Below, piece by piece: positions 22,717-32,658 of a stretch of DNA of 64,000 bases. Position numbers and translations under genes: made by a program. Source of the DNA: Platycnemis pennipes (Eukaryota > Arthropoda > Insecta > Odonata > Platycnemididae). Numbering within the stretch: position 1 is the stretch's first letter; every line of letters starts with the position of its first letter. The notes beneath the pieces were generated by a model that was given only the letters and a program-made list of their open reading frames with translations, made no database searches and was not told where the DNA came from. The stretch spans positions 54,230,872 to 54,294,871 of the forward strand of contig OW121852.1 in NCBI GenBank assembly GCA_933228895.1, written 5' to 3'.

Positions 22717-23556
22717 GTATTGTTACTGTGCATTTCATTCCTTCTGTGTGTTTTCGCTAAGTCACCTCCGTAACTTTTGTATTGACATCGATGTTTTGTT
22801 TTACTAGGCATTGCTCTATTCTGGTTACATCCCTGTTCAGTGGGAAAGGTGGGATGTGTGTATTAGCGCAGAGACAATTTTATACGGGAAGGAGTATTCT
22901 CGACTTTTTCTTTCGGCAATCGAACATGGGTCTGACATGCATTTATACTATAACATGATATCCTTTATCTTTAAGGTAAGGCATTGCCTTTTTCGACTAC
23001 TCACTCGTTTATTGCTTCTCCCGAGTTTGCTAATTGCGTAATTAACAGGGGCGGGGACTTGAGAAACATATGTTTGGAAGTGGCAACTTCGCTATATTTT
23101 TACTGCTAACCACGTTGATGTGCAGTGCCTCATATGTCGCATTGGCTGTGATGATGTTCCGACTTATTCATGATTATTCGTACATGAAAACTTGTGCTAT
23201 CGGGTTTTCGGGTAAGTGAATGAGATTATTTTTATCAAAAAGTCCATCAGTGCAATCGTAAATAGCACGCAGTTGTGTTTTGACCGGTAATGTTAATTTT
23301 TCAGGCGTTTTGTTTACTCTGAAGACCCTAACTGCGGAGAGAGAAGCTTCGTTAAACAGTGGAGGGCGTTCAAGCTATTTAGGTGGTTCATTGCAGGTGC
23401 CATTGCAATATTCAATTTGGACCGAACTAATCCTTATCCATTTACTAGTCCCTGGTTCATCCTTCGTTGGCCACCTTGCCGGAATTCTGGTCGGCAAGAT
23501 ATATATGCACACTCCCTTGGGAAACATCATTGATGGTGTTCTTGCGCTCCTTACAG
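22603..23556 (+). CDS. RHBDD1: RHBDD1 (rhomboid-related protein 4), 5' exons
   Basis: RHBDD1 is an ER intramembrane serine protease (RHBDL4 type) that cleaves ubiquitinated or unstable membrane proteins for ERAD. Four exons (22603-22716, 22808-22975, 23049-23211, 23305-23556) join in phase to 232 residues. The start MNRRRRGTELGVLLLL matches the family's MxRRxRG start. The membrane helix 1 end IPPVTLL, the HLYYNM motif (about residues 83-88), the nucleophile in GFSG (Ser148) and the catalytic His205 in FVGHLAGILVG are all present, so the core is intact. A Ser/Gly insert (about 160-178) lengthens the loop after the Ser helix. The frame ends at a donor in phase 1; the C-terminal tail is not securely located. 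A Penelope-like element follows 230 bp downstream. Confidence 0.93.
22808..22975 (+). CDS. RHBDD1: RHBDD1 exon 2
   Basis: 56 codons, acceptor TTTTACTAG, donor GTAAGG. It encodes the loop and second helix with YSRLFLSAIEHGSDMHLYYN, the conserved HxxxN region of rhomboids. Confidence 0.92.
23049..23211 (+). CDS. RHBDD1: RHBDD1 exon 3 with catalytic serine
   Basis: 163 nt, acceptor AACAG, donor GTAAGT. It encodes GRGLEKHMFGSGNFA, a long hydrophobic stretch and KTCAIGFS; the last base starts the glycine codon of GFSG. Confidence 0.93.
23305..23556 (+). CDS. RHBDD1: RHBDD1 exon 4 with catalytic histidine
   Basis: 252 nt, acceptor TTTTTCAG. It encodes GVLFTLKTL, a Ser/Gly-rich loop, WTELILIHLLVPGSSFVGH and AGILVGKIYM. 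The end at ACAG/GTAATA is inferred from the donor consensus; the frame could read on to 23642 without splicing. Confidence 0.88.
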
Positions 23557-23789
23557 GTAATAATGAATCTTGTCTTCAGTGCGTAGATTTACTTATTTCT
23601 CCTTTGAGTGGGGAAAGTATCAGATTCAGAAATACTCTTTAGCATTATGGGCCCATACTCTTTTTCTACCGCTCGTCATGCTAGATACATTCACTGCCGA
23701 CAGAGCTGAAGGGTGTAGCTGTAAAATATCCTGTTTTCTGTTGATGATAATTTCAGACCTTACTCAGTGGAATTCCTTGATGTGTATAA

Positions 23790-25060
23790 AAGAATTAAGG
23801 CAGCAATTCCACGAGGTAAAAGATTTATTGACGCTACCGGTTTCGCCGCAGAGCACCATCTTCAGGTGCACTTACATTATTTCACACTAAATATACAAGA
23901 ATTTGAATGAGGTGGGGGGAGGGATGTGACTGAGACTCAGGTTAAGGAGGGTGGAGGTAGGAAAGGTATTGTGTTGGATGAGGGGGAGAAGTGGAGACAA
24001 GGGTCTTGGAGATAATCTGGAAAGGCTAGGAAGATAATCTGGGAAGGCTAGGGCATCATGGGAGGAGGTGATGGCTTCAGTATCGGTTGTAGGTTGAGTA
24101 AGGGTGTTGTGGACAGGGGTTGGGAAATGTAGGATGGGGCAATGAGAGTGATACAAAAGTTAGTTAACAATATTAAATCCGTCAGGCTCTGTGTTCTTTC
24201 ACTCTTGTTTCAAAATTCCTTCGTTTGACCTACATATATGACCCCACAATCGTTACACTGGAGTTCATGGACACCGCTCTTTTCTATTACTTCCATCTTG
24301 TCCTTGTCGCTGCCTATCAGATTTCTTAGTGTTTGCCTGTTGTAGTAGGCCACTCTCACTTATTTGGTCAGTAACCGTTGGTCTTTCAATGAAATATTTC
24401 CAAGGAATGGTATCCTTCTCCACTTCGGTGCATCTTTGTCTTTGGGTGTGGCATTGTAAATCTCTTTTACAGCTATCTGGGTGCATTTTTGTCTGTGATT
24501 ATGTCATTTAAATGCTAAGGATACCCATTATTTATAGCAAGTTTTTACTATGTTTAATTCTTTGTTTTTGTTGGTTTCTGTCACTGGAACGTGGCACAAT
24601 CTATTCAAAAACTATGGAAAGCAGCCAACTTCTGTGTTATGTAATGTCACGAACTGCAGTGTAAAACTTGTTCGGAATAGCACGGTTTTCTATAGATTGA
24701 AAAATAAAACTTTCTATCTATGATTTTTATTGATAAATCCAGGAAATTTTGCACTCCTTCAGATTCCACTTCACTAGTGAATTGTACATTCCAGTCGATG
24801 TAGTTCAACACACTTGAAAAAGCTTATGTATCTTTCTTCCAGAGTGCACTCAGAATGCATAATCCACATATAGAAATCAATGGTGAACGTGTTTGATCAG
24901 GGGGTGGTTGGAGGAGAATAATTTGTGTTTTAGATTGTCCATGAATATGTCGCAAACGGGGGGACAGAGGAGAACCCATCATCAAACTGTCCTGTCACAA
25001 AACACTGATCTCCAATGGCAGTACTTTGACTTTCAGCAGGATGGTTTCTACATAATTCCG
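23790..25060 (-). mobile_element. Penelope-like element, RT C-part and GIY-YIG, decayed
   Basis: Read downward from about 25050: MGSPLSP (RT motif), WFLYVDYAF at the YVDD position (second Asp lost), then FLDLSIKIIDRKFYFSIYRK, the typical post-catalytic block, and about 24300-24180 CNDCGVIYVGQTKEF, the GIY-YIG endonuclease core. A Ser/Pro/Leu-rich C-rich tail (24156-23890) follows, then the hammerhead-like end. Frameshifts and stops occur throughout. It lies in reverse orientation just after RHBDD1 exon 4. Confidence 0.8.
23828..23868 (-). ncRNA. Hammerhead-ribozyme-like motif of Penelope-like element
   Basis: Minus strand reads CCTGAAGATGGTGC, TCTGCGGCGAAACCGGTAGC, AATAAA. CTGAAGA fits the CTGANGA core, GGTGC/GCGGC can form stem II with one mismatch, and GAAACC is the second core box. 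Hammerheads at this place are known in Penelope-like elements. Confidence 0.6.
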
Positions 25061-26580
25061 AGCTTTAATTTTTGGAACACTTGGGAATAAGTTAGTCCTA
25101 TCACCATAGTACACTTGTGGGGAATTATTTTTCCAGTTAAGGCTGTCGGATACCACGGTCAAAAACCGCAGACGTCTACACCTCATGACTTGAAGACCCT
25201 GCTTTGCTACTTAAACAGTTTTTTTCTGCGCAAACTTTGAGAGTAAGGATTGATCTATTAAATAAATGTATTAATTTTTCAGTCATTACGTTTCCCATAA
25301 ATCTGTTGACCTCAGAAAAACGCTAATTTTGGCGAAAATAGGCTGATTTCCATGACGTGTATGACGTTAAAGTCCGAACATAATGACTGATTATGACACT
25401 CCTTTGAAATGGGAATTCTTCATCTCCATGTAGGTCCATCGTATTTTTGTGTACTGTTTATAACAACAACACAGTGACCGTAATCCCGAAGCAATGCAAC
25501 ACAATTTCCACTTGTCCTTCGCGTGCTCTCTCGGGGCGAGGAATTTCCCTTAGCTGGAGAGCGAGTCCCAGCATGCGCAAGGGAAGGGGAGAGCGGTACG
25601 TGGAGGGGAGAGAGGAAGGGGGAGGGGATAGCATTAGGGGCCGGCCCCGCTGACCCCGACCCATCTGTACTACAGTTTTAGGCGTGAGCGGCTTATCTGT
25701 GGATTGGTTCTTAGATATTTGTTTGTTCGACAGCACGCTCGCAGTAGGGGACCGACTCAAAGTCAAAGCAGAACCTGGAAAGCTTTTCACGACACAAAAC
25801 TGTTTTGCACGCTTTGCCTACACAAATATGCTATACAATGAGTATTGCATATTATGAATATTTTATGATTTTTTTTATTTTAAAAAACTGATAATTTTGA
25901 AGGAAAGTGAGATTTTTTTCAAATGAAAAATATTTGGACACCTAATGGTTTTCATAAACTAAAATTTTCGACCAAGCCTTATGGTTGCGACTGTTTGTAT
26001 CAGAATCATTTCTAGGCCAAGGTAAGCTAAGTAAACAAGCCCTGTATACGGAAATCAGCATCCAAAGAATTCATATTTTTTATCTTGATTTTTAAACGAA
26101 AACAATTCCACTACAAGAATTCTGCATTCGTGATGATGTGAGATTTGAACTGAAATAGACTTGGTTTGAAAATGCCCTATTTTCAGTGTTTTGAAAAAAA
26201 CGTTAGATTTAGACTCAATTTGTTTACTAATGCAAATCATTAGGAGTTTTAATTGCTTGTATTTGAAAATCTTGCTTTAATGCGCAATTACGTACAAAAT
26301 TTCACTTTTATGATACGGCAAATTCCCGAGATATAAAATGCCAAACAGATTTTTTTCTCACTGCAAAGTTATTTTTACACTGCGCGCTAAATGTTCTTTG
26401 TGAAAATATATCATTAATATATTTTATTTCAAATTACTTTTTTCTCACTTCTTTCATAAGAGAGCACAAAGGCACATGATGACTAAGTTCCTTTTCTTTC
26501 CACGAAATATTACCAGGGACCCCTATATATATATTTAGACCTCTCAAATTTCCCAATATGTTAGTCGTGCATAATTAGCT
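25061..26580. other. Unassigned; GC-rich patch at 25.5-25.75 kb
   Basis: No gene recognised. 25530-25760 is GC- and CpG-rich with a GGGGAGAG-type purine tract; the minus strand resembles the C-rich tails of the Penelope-like copies in composition only. Frames on both strands there look compositional. Confidence 0.3.
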
Positions 26581-26589
26581 ACGTGTCTC

Positions 26590-27055
26590 CAGGTTGTCGT
26601 GAATGTAAGACTACTGACGACCCACAGTGCGTCTGTAATTTGCCACAAAAGATTGTTCTGATCGGTAGAAATTGCATTAAGGTTAGTTTTTGATACTGAT
26701 ACCCACATTGCGATGTGAAGTAACCCATCGCAATTGTAAAATTGCAGTAGAAGCTGCTAAGTTATATATAGTTACAGTAGATGCTGAGGGTGTGCCTGGG
26801 CTCCTTTTCTCAGGATTCACTGTGTTGACGACGCAATGTCGTCGTGTAAAGGCATTGTAAGGCGATGTGCTGACTGGCACATTGTAACGGATACGTTAGT
26901 TTGAATGAACCTCCCCCTCGCTATCCATCAGAGGTTTTCAGGCGACCCTTCTTTCCCGGCTTCAGCTATGTAGTAATGACGATGTGATGCCACCGAGTAA
27001 GGCATACGAGCCCTCCATGACATTGTCTTCGCGTGGTTTCGTGTTTTCTCGTTTG
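26590..27055 (-). mobile_element. Jockey-type LINE fragment, copy 1
   Basis: Co-linear with 61625-62090: both contain TTGTCGTGAATGTAAGA, ATTTGCC.CAAAAGATTGTT, GTTTTTGATA, GCGATGTGAAGTA, TTAGTTTGAATGAACC and CTTCGCGTGGTTT in order. The better copy at 61.5 kb codes for a Jockey RT C-terminus on the minus strand; this copy is more broken. Confidence 0.65.
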
Positions 27056-27312
27056 AAATAAAATACTGCGATATTCGGGAGGGAAATTTGTATTTGAACA
27101 GAAAGTCCGATTATTTCTACCAAGTTCAAGGGCAACTAAACATAGCTAAAAGGGATTATTGTACCTTTATGATTTGGACCCCACATGGTTTCATGGTGGA
27201 AAAGATCCAGAGAGATCAGGATTTCTGGGAAAATCAAATGGTGGAGAAGTTAAAATCATTTTACTTGAACCACCTTCTACCGGAGATACTGAATTTAGAA
27301 AAAAATAAATAA
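27056..27312 (+). pseudogene. YqaJ-type recombinase/nuclease, C-terminal fragment
   Basis: The frame reads DYFYQVQGQLNIAKRDYCTF, MIWTPHGFMVEKIQRD, FW, KLKSFYLNHLLPEIL and stops at 27312. Tyr-x-x-Gln-x-Gln-Gly-Gln followed by a Cys-x-Phe..Trp-Thr-Pro block is the end of the YqaJ viral-recombinase-like (PD-D/ExK) nuclease domain, seen in many arthropod transposon-borne proteins. The upstream two thirds of the domain, with the D/ExK residues, are missing, and a LINE fragment abuts it. Confidence 0.65.
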
Positions 27313-28025
27313 TTTTTTGAAACCAATTGCAGCATATTTCAATGATAACCTACTCAATGGAATACATCATTTTGACGGGCTCTACCCTTTCCGTTCCAAT
27401 TATCTTACAGTAGCATGAATATTCATAACAATATGATTTATTGCTTCTTAAATTTGAATGATACCATTGTTTTCTCTAAACAGAATCGGCCTATACGGTA
27501 TGAAAGTGCTATAGGTAGTTATCATCTCAATTCTTTCATATTCTTACCGGGTAGACAGTAGAGTATTTTTTGTTTGAATCTGCTAGTAGAATGCTAGAAT
27601 TGAAAAACTTCAAGACGAAGCAGAACAATGCAAGTAAATGGTAATGTGTGCCGTTGTTAGGACATCAAATAAATATGAATCTTCACGAGCCCCTAAATCA
27701 CATGAGGTTGGCTCAACTGATTTAAACGTTTTACGCCACGTCGATCCATGCTCAGGGCAGTATTTTGATATGTATCCTGCTAGCTTCTTCTTGACCTGAA
27801 GACGCCTGCAGGGTGGCAGGCAAAGTCCTGACTTGAAACGACTTGGTGGAAAATTCATAAAGCAGTTGAGTCAAGTACTCTATAAGTCCAGCGTAAACCT
27901 CCATCGCAAACAAGGCATCAGTTCATTAGATGAATTGGGATCATACCAACAGCATGAGCAGTCAGTCGACTACAGCCGTTATACCTGTCATAGCGACGAT
28001 TAGGTAGGACAATAGAAGATGCATG
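27313..28025. other. Unassigned
   Basis: No gene, repeat or domain recognised. An 82-codon minus frame (27858-27610) has no family resemblance. Confidence 0.3.
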
Positions 28026-28029
28026 TTGG

Positions 28030-28245
28030 GGCTTTCGAATTGTAGTCTAGCCCTCCGAAAACTATGGCCCCCACCACCGTCGAATTCCCATACCCTCGGT
28101 TTCCCCTTCCCGACCCCGGGCTACCCCTCTCCGGATCTCCCCCCTCCATCGCCTATCGCTCTGCTAGGCTCGCCTCTCCCACCGCCAGCCTTCACGTCGA
28201 GCGCTTACCTGCGCGGAGCCCCGAGGTATCCGGGAGCCTTAACAT
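28030..28245. repeat. C-rich tract next to Penelope-like fragment
   Basis: More than 60% C+G with CCCCTTCCC, CCCCTCTCC and CCCCCCTCC words; composition like the C-rich tails at 5.2 kb and (other strand) 23.9 kb. Overlapping frames here (28023-28271, 28064-28372) are compositional. Confidence 0.4.
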
Positions 28246-28259
28246 TTTCACAAATTCCA

Positions 28260-29080
28260 CAGAATTCTTAATTCCATATTTGGGGTCCAATTTGGAATAC
28301 TTGCGGAACACAGAATTAATCTTGTGTGACAGAAAATGTTGGAAGTGCAAACACTGGACACGACAGGCCTAATGGGTATGTTGTTCCTGTGGATCTTTGG
28401 GAGACCGAATAATTTGGGGGATTTAGGATTTATTTGCTCCTGACAGGCAGCATCCTGGGGATGGAATATCACTTGAAATGATGATATTGATTTCTTGCAC
28501 TCTTTTTGGTAAATGAGAATGGGATCTTTCATTAAAATCACTTTTTTGCTGTCACTGAGATAGTTTTCACGCTTTTTTATGTACACATCTTTATCCATAA
28601 TAACGATGACGCCGACCTTGTCTGCTTTTGACACCACTGCATTATTTTCAGAAAGATTGTTTTCAGTGATGATACTGCCATGACTTCCTTGGTCCATGCA
28701 ATTATTATCTGATTGACTTTCAGAAATGTAATTATGTTTTTCTTTGGCAATACATTCCTTGGCCCTGCATTGCCTTTATTGAGAGCAAGGTCACAGTGTA
28801 CTGCTAGATTTTTTAGTTGGTTGATTGAGACTGGGAGGGTAGGAGCATAAGGCCTTTCCTCGGCAGATTTTCTTCATCTGGTTGAAATGTGAGTGGAGTA
28901 AGATTCATAACTCTAAATTTGAATGTATGTATAAAGTTTTGGGGTCTTATTCAGGAGTTTTGCTTGAGATTCATATAATTTGTTGTTTTTTAACAATTGC
29001 ATTTCTCTTTTCAAAAGCAATTTCACTTGCCTTTTGTCGGATCTTATTGTCCAGTGTAAGCCTTTCCACCCAGTGAAGGG
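28260..29080 (-). mobile_element. Penelope-like element, RT N-terminal part, decayed
   Basis: Reading down from about 29080: ERLTLDNKIRQKASEIAFEK, stops, then from 28697 ENNAVVSKADKVGVIVIMDK and PKLFGLPKIHRNNIPIRPVV. KADKG-x-x-VV and LPKIHK-x-x-x-PxRPIVS are the first RT motifs of Penelope-like elements. It stops near 28260. Together with 23790-25060 it could be one element split by a 3.2-kb segment, but about 100 residues between the parts are missing. Confidence 0.8.
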
Positions 29081-29084
29081 ATGA

Positions 29085-30740
29085 TGTCAATATCACGTAC
29101 AGTAATGTGAGATAGTATGAAAGAGACTGCCTTTTTACATGCCACTCGTGTAGCTTGCTGGTCTGTTTGGCTCTTTCTACTGCTAAAAATCCCGCTGAAG
29201 ATCTTGTTAAACAAGATCACATTTTATCAGATCAAAATTTATCATACCTTCACAAGTAGAAAACTAATAATTATAATTCATTGGAGGACAAACTGTATTA
29301 GTGAATTGTTGAGGTGGAGACTTGAATTCTGTGCTGAATGGAAAAACGAATTGAAAAACGCTTATCTATTCATTTTCTATTCGAACTGTATATGTACTAC
29401 TTCATAGAAATTTATTGACAAGCATAGCCCCTCATATTTACTCTTACCCCTTATGAAAGTAGAAGACATACAATGATTGTAAGGATGAGAATGTTTTGAG
29501 TATTAAGCATGAAGTCAGATAAATAACTGGCAGGAGTACCAGAGTTAGAATGGTTATGTATGTACCTTCAGAAATTGCAACATTCTGTGTACAGGAAATT
29601 TGCGAAGGACCTTTTCAGGAAATAAACCTTCATATGGTGATGTATCTTTTCTTGTCTTATATTCACACCAGGTGTTTATTTTCAACAAGCTCTGTTAGTA
29701 ATAAATAATCAATTTTGCGTACTATAGGAACACAATGTATCTTTCCACTACTATAATGGTAGTGCAGCTGATGTCTTTGGATGAAAGACAAATTCTGGAA
29801 TAAAAAATTGTGGTTGGAGCAATGGAGAGTTTGAACAAGGGAGAATAGGTGGAGAAGGTTCTAGGAGTGTCTCAACTGTGTTAGGGAAGGGTGTGAATCA
29901 CTCATGGGTTAGCTAATTAGTGTGTTGGAGAGAAGAAAGGAATGATACTTATTAGGAATCTAAACTATGTACTTCTGAGAAAGGAAGAGAGACCTTCAGG
30001 AATAAGGAATTCTTTCCTAAAAATCTTACCACCAGTTCATCACTTATGTCTTTCTGCTACCAGTCCATTTTCTTCCCCTTTTACATGTAGGTAAATCATT
30101 TTAGTGATTTTACACCCTTCACTGTGCTGTGTTACCCACCAAGGTACTTGTCTTAGGTACTAAGCCCTTGTAACCTTAAGATTTTTTCTATCCAAACATT
30201 CCGTACCTGTTCCTCTGTTCAACTTCCTCTTCCTGGTCGAGTGTTGTGTGACACTCGACATGCGAGTGGAAAAGGTTAAAGCACATATTTTATATGCATC
30301 TGTCCATGATCTTGCTTGATTTTTTGGACATAGGTTGATAAGATGGGGAAAGCACTTTAGAGAATAAAGAAGTCAGGCTGTCAGAAATAAATACCCCCAA
30401 AGAATTAATATCTCCAGAATTGTCATAATAATGGAAGAGGGATTTTTTTTAGCTCATTTCAGGATATGTGGAATGAATGTGGCCACATGTCACTGATAAA
30501 TTAGATTTTTGACTCCTGAGGTAGAGTTAAGCAAAGTATATGATGGCCATAAGTTTACTTTGCATGGTCATAAATCATTTTAAGATCTGGGACCTGATCC
30601 TGGGTATTCATAACGTGCAAGACCAATTCCCCATTTTTTTCCTGTGCTTCAAATCAACATATGTACTAGTTGGATGAGCAAGTCTATGGGATGGTTACTG
30701 TGAGCAGTATGATTTCAGAGGAGTCGGTACCATTGATAAC
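29085..30740. other. Unassigned
   Basis: No gene recognised. Any missing RHBDD1 exons could lie here, but I find no spliceable frame with family resemblance. Confidence 0.3.
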
Positions 30741-30743
30741 AAC

Positions 30744-30860
30744 ATCTACATCTACATCTACATAATACCCTGCAAGCCACCACAAGGGTGTGTGGCAGGG
30801 GGTGATTTCTCACCAAACATGCACTACATATCATGCATTAAAAGGAATAGTATTAATATA
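30744..30860 (-). mobile_element. LINE family A, 3' end only
   Basis: (CATCTA)n followed by CATAATACCCTGCAAGCCAC, GTGTGGCAGGGGGTGA and TCACCAAACATGCACTACAT; nearly the same as 1873-1960 and 48866-48930. A severely 5'-truncated insertion with its microsatellite tail on the left. Confidence 0.8.
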
Positions 30861-31624
30861 GTAGGAGGACTAGCAACAGGAGCAATGTGAAAGAAATATC
30901 CGTGATACTACCCTGAGGCTTCATTGTTCAGACATGACTAAGAGGTGATTGGGATACAGTTTTAATTGAGGAAAAGGTGAGATTGAAGGTGGGAAATATA
31001 ATAAAAATATTGTTGATTATCAATAGAACCAGGGTCTGTCAGAGTACAGGGACCAGAAATGACGTTAATGCTGGGTAAGAACCAGACTTCGTCATTTATT
31101 AATAACAATTGGTACACACGTGATAGTTGTGGAATGAAAGTAAGGGAATTCACTCTTATAGTGACGAGATTACCTTTAAATGATATGACATGTGCTCAGA
31201 AGTTATGTAAAAACAAGGTTTATGGTGAAGTATACTTATTAATAGGTGCCAATACATCAGGAACTGAATTAAGTTGTATATTGTGAGTTTGATGTACATT
31301 TGAAATATGTCTGTTTCAAGTTTTGGTGCATGCTCTCTTGTAGTGTTCTCCTTTGAAAATATGCTAACATGTTCATCTGGCCTCTATATTTTTGGCTGCA
31401 TGTCTTTTTTCTGAATCAATATTGAATAAAATTTTCAGTCTTTTATTTCTTCAGAATTTATCTTATCCCTCTGGCAATCATTGCCAATGGTTTCCTTGGA
31501 AGTATCATTGTGGGGCGAGTCGACATCCAAATCATTTTACACCCTCAGTTTCCTTGGTTCTTGTAACTGAATTTACATACTTCAATCAATTGAAAATGTC
31601 CTTAACTCATTGCCACTTGTTGGC

Positions 31625-31935
31625 AGTCTCATGATTGGTTTGAAGCAGCTCACCACTTGATTATCCTATCAGTTAACATCTTCATATTTACTCATGCCTT
31701 TACTACTGGCTCCATATGTCTCATACAGGACCACCTTTTCCATCCTCTCTATTCCATTTTTCCTGGACAGCCTCCTTCATCAGACCAAGTCTTAAAATGT
31801 ATCTGATACAGTTTTCCGTGCTATTTTAAGTTTTCATCGGACCTCTCTTTATTCCCATTCTTCTTGGAACTTATTCATTAGCTACTTCATTCATCCCTTC
31901 TATATGTATTCTTCTGTAACATTTCAAATACTTCG
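31625..31935 (-). mobile_element. LINE family B, 3' fragment
   Basis: Aligns with the C-terminal part of the LINE at 49.4-49.8 kb: GATTGGTTTGAAGCAGCTC, ATCAGACCAAGTCTTA (there AGGCCATCAAGTCTCA), TTTTCATCGGACCTCTCTTT, TTCTTCTGTA.CA. Reading frames are broken. Confidence 0.65.
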
Positions 31936-31943
31936 CTCCTTAA

Positions 31944-32084
31944 CCCTTTCGCTGCTGTGAACGTACCTAGTACGATCGCATGGTAGGCTGCTGTGAACGT
32001 TCTTTTTCGTTCTCACTATAGCGCTTTCACTTTTCCGCCGCATGTGACGAGTAGGTTTCCGGAGTGTGTGCCGCAGCGAAAGGG
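31944..32084. mobile_element. 141-bp MITE with TTAA duplication
   Basis: Terminal inverted repeats CCCTTTCGCTGC and GCAGCGAAAGGG, flanked by TTAA on both sides (31940-31943, 32085-32088). TTAA targets and CCC ends are the mark of piggyBac-type elements. Inside, GCTGCTGTGAACGT occurs twice. No coding capacity. Confidence 0.85.
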
Positions 32085-32229
32085 TTAAAACTCTATACTA
32101 TAGACTCTAGACTATATTTTTTTATCAAACAGGTTTATCTGCTCTGGATATTCCTTACCTATAAGTCCTTTCTTTATTGATGTATTGGCTGAGAGACTTT
32201 ATTTAATATTTTGTAATTATTTTTTTCAG

Positions 32230-32273
32230 GAGAACGGGTGTATCGCTGGGGATACTTAATGGGATACACTTGA
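32230..32273 (+). CDS. Possible terminal exon of a plus-strand gene (RHBDD1?)
   Basis: A strong acceptor (TTATTTTTTTCAG) is followed by an open stretch reading ERVYRWGYLMGYT and TGA in the phase that RHBDD1 exon 4 requires. Its place, just before the converging HACL1 3' end, would suit. There is no homology support and the peptide is short, so this is speculative. Confidence 0.2.
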
Positions 32274-32562
32274 TGAAGGCGTTTTATACTTAAAAAGTGA
32301 GGGCCTGGATAAGCTTATCTCACTTCTGTAAAAAGACTTTCTATCTAAAATTCTGTATTTTTTTGAGTAAAATATATTTCTTGAAATATGTCAATAACGT
32401 TTAATACTTGGAAATTCATATAACAAAAATAGATACATTGAATGTGTCCATTAACCATACTGAACATCATTTGTGCATCATGTCATTTACCCCTTAACAT
32501 TCCAAGCTTTAAGCTGTTAACAAGCTGATGCAAATAAGCATCATCATTTTTCAACAAGAAAA

Positions 32563-32658
32563 TCATAATTTTGAGCCAGTAAGCCAGGAAAAACTCTGTT
32601 GCTTTCTATCAGCAGATGGGTTTATCATTACATTGATGATACTTGGGTGATCCTTGAC
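32563..32658 (-). CDS. HACL1: HACL1 last coding exon with PTS1
   Basis: Acceptor CGTTCACAG. Encodes [31 protein letters not shown], then TGA (32565-32563). SKL at the very C-terminus is the canonical type 1 peroxisomal targeting signal. No canonical AATAAA was found close downstream; ATTAAA lies near 32400. Confidence 0.92.
   Translation of the reverse strand, partial: VKDHPSIINVMINPSADRKQQSFSWLTGSKL

Noticed and set aside
23570..23890. 106-codon frame after RHBDD1 exon 4
   Set aside because: It runs from the intron into the Penelope-like 3' end and shows no rhomboid resemblance.
25458..25790. 110-codon minus frame rich in Pro/Ser
   Set aside because: Lies in a GC-rich purine/pyrimidine tract; no homology.
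28023..28372. Two Pro-rich plus-strand frames
   Set aside because: They are the translation of the C-rich tract next to a Penelope-like fragment.
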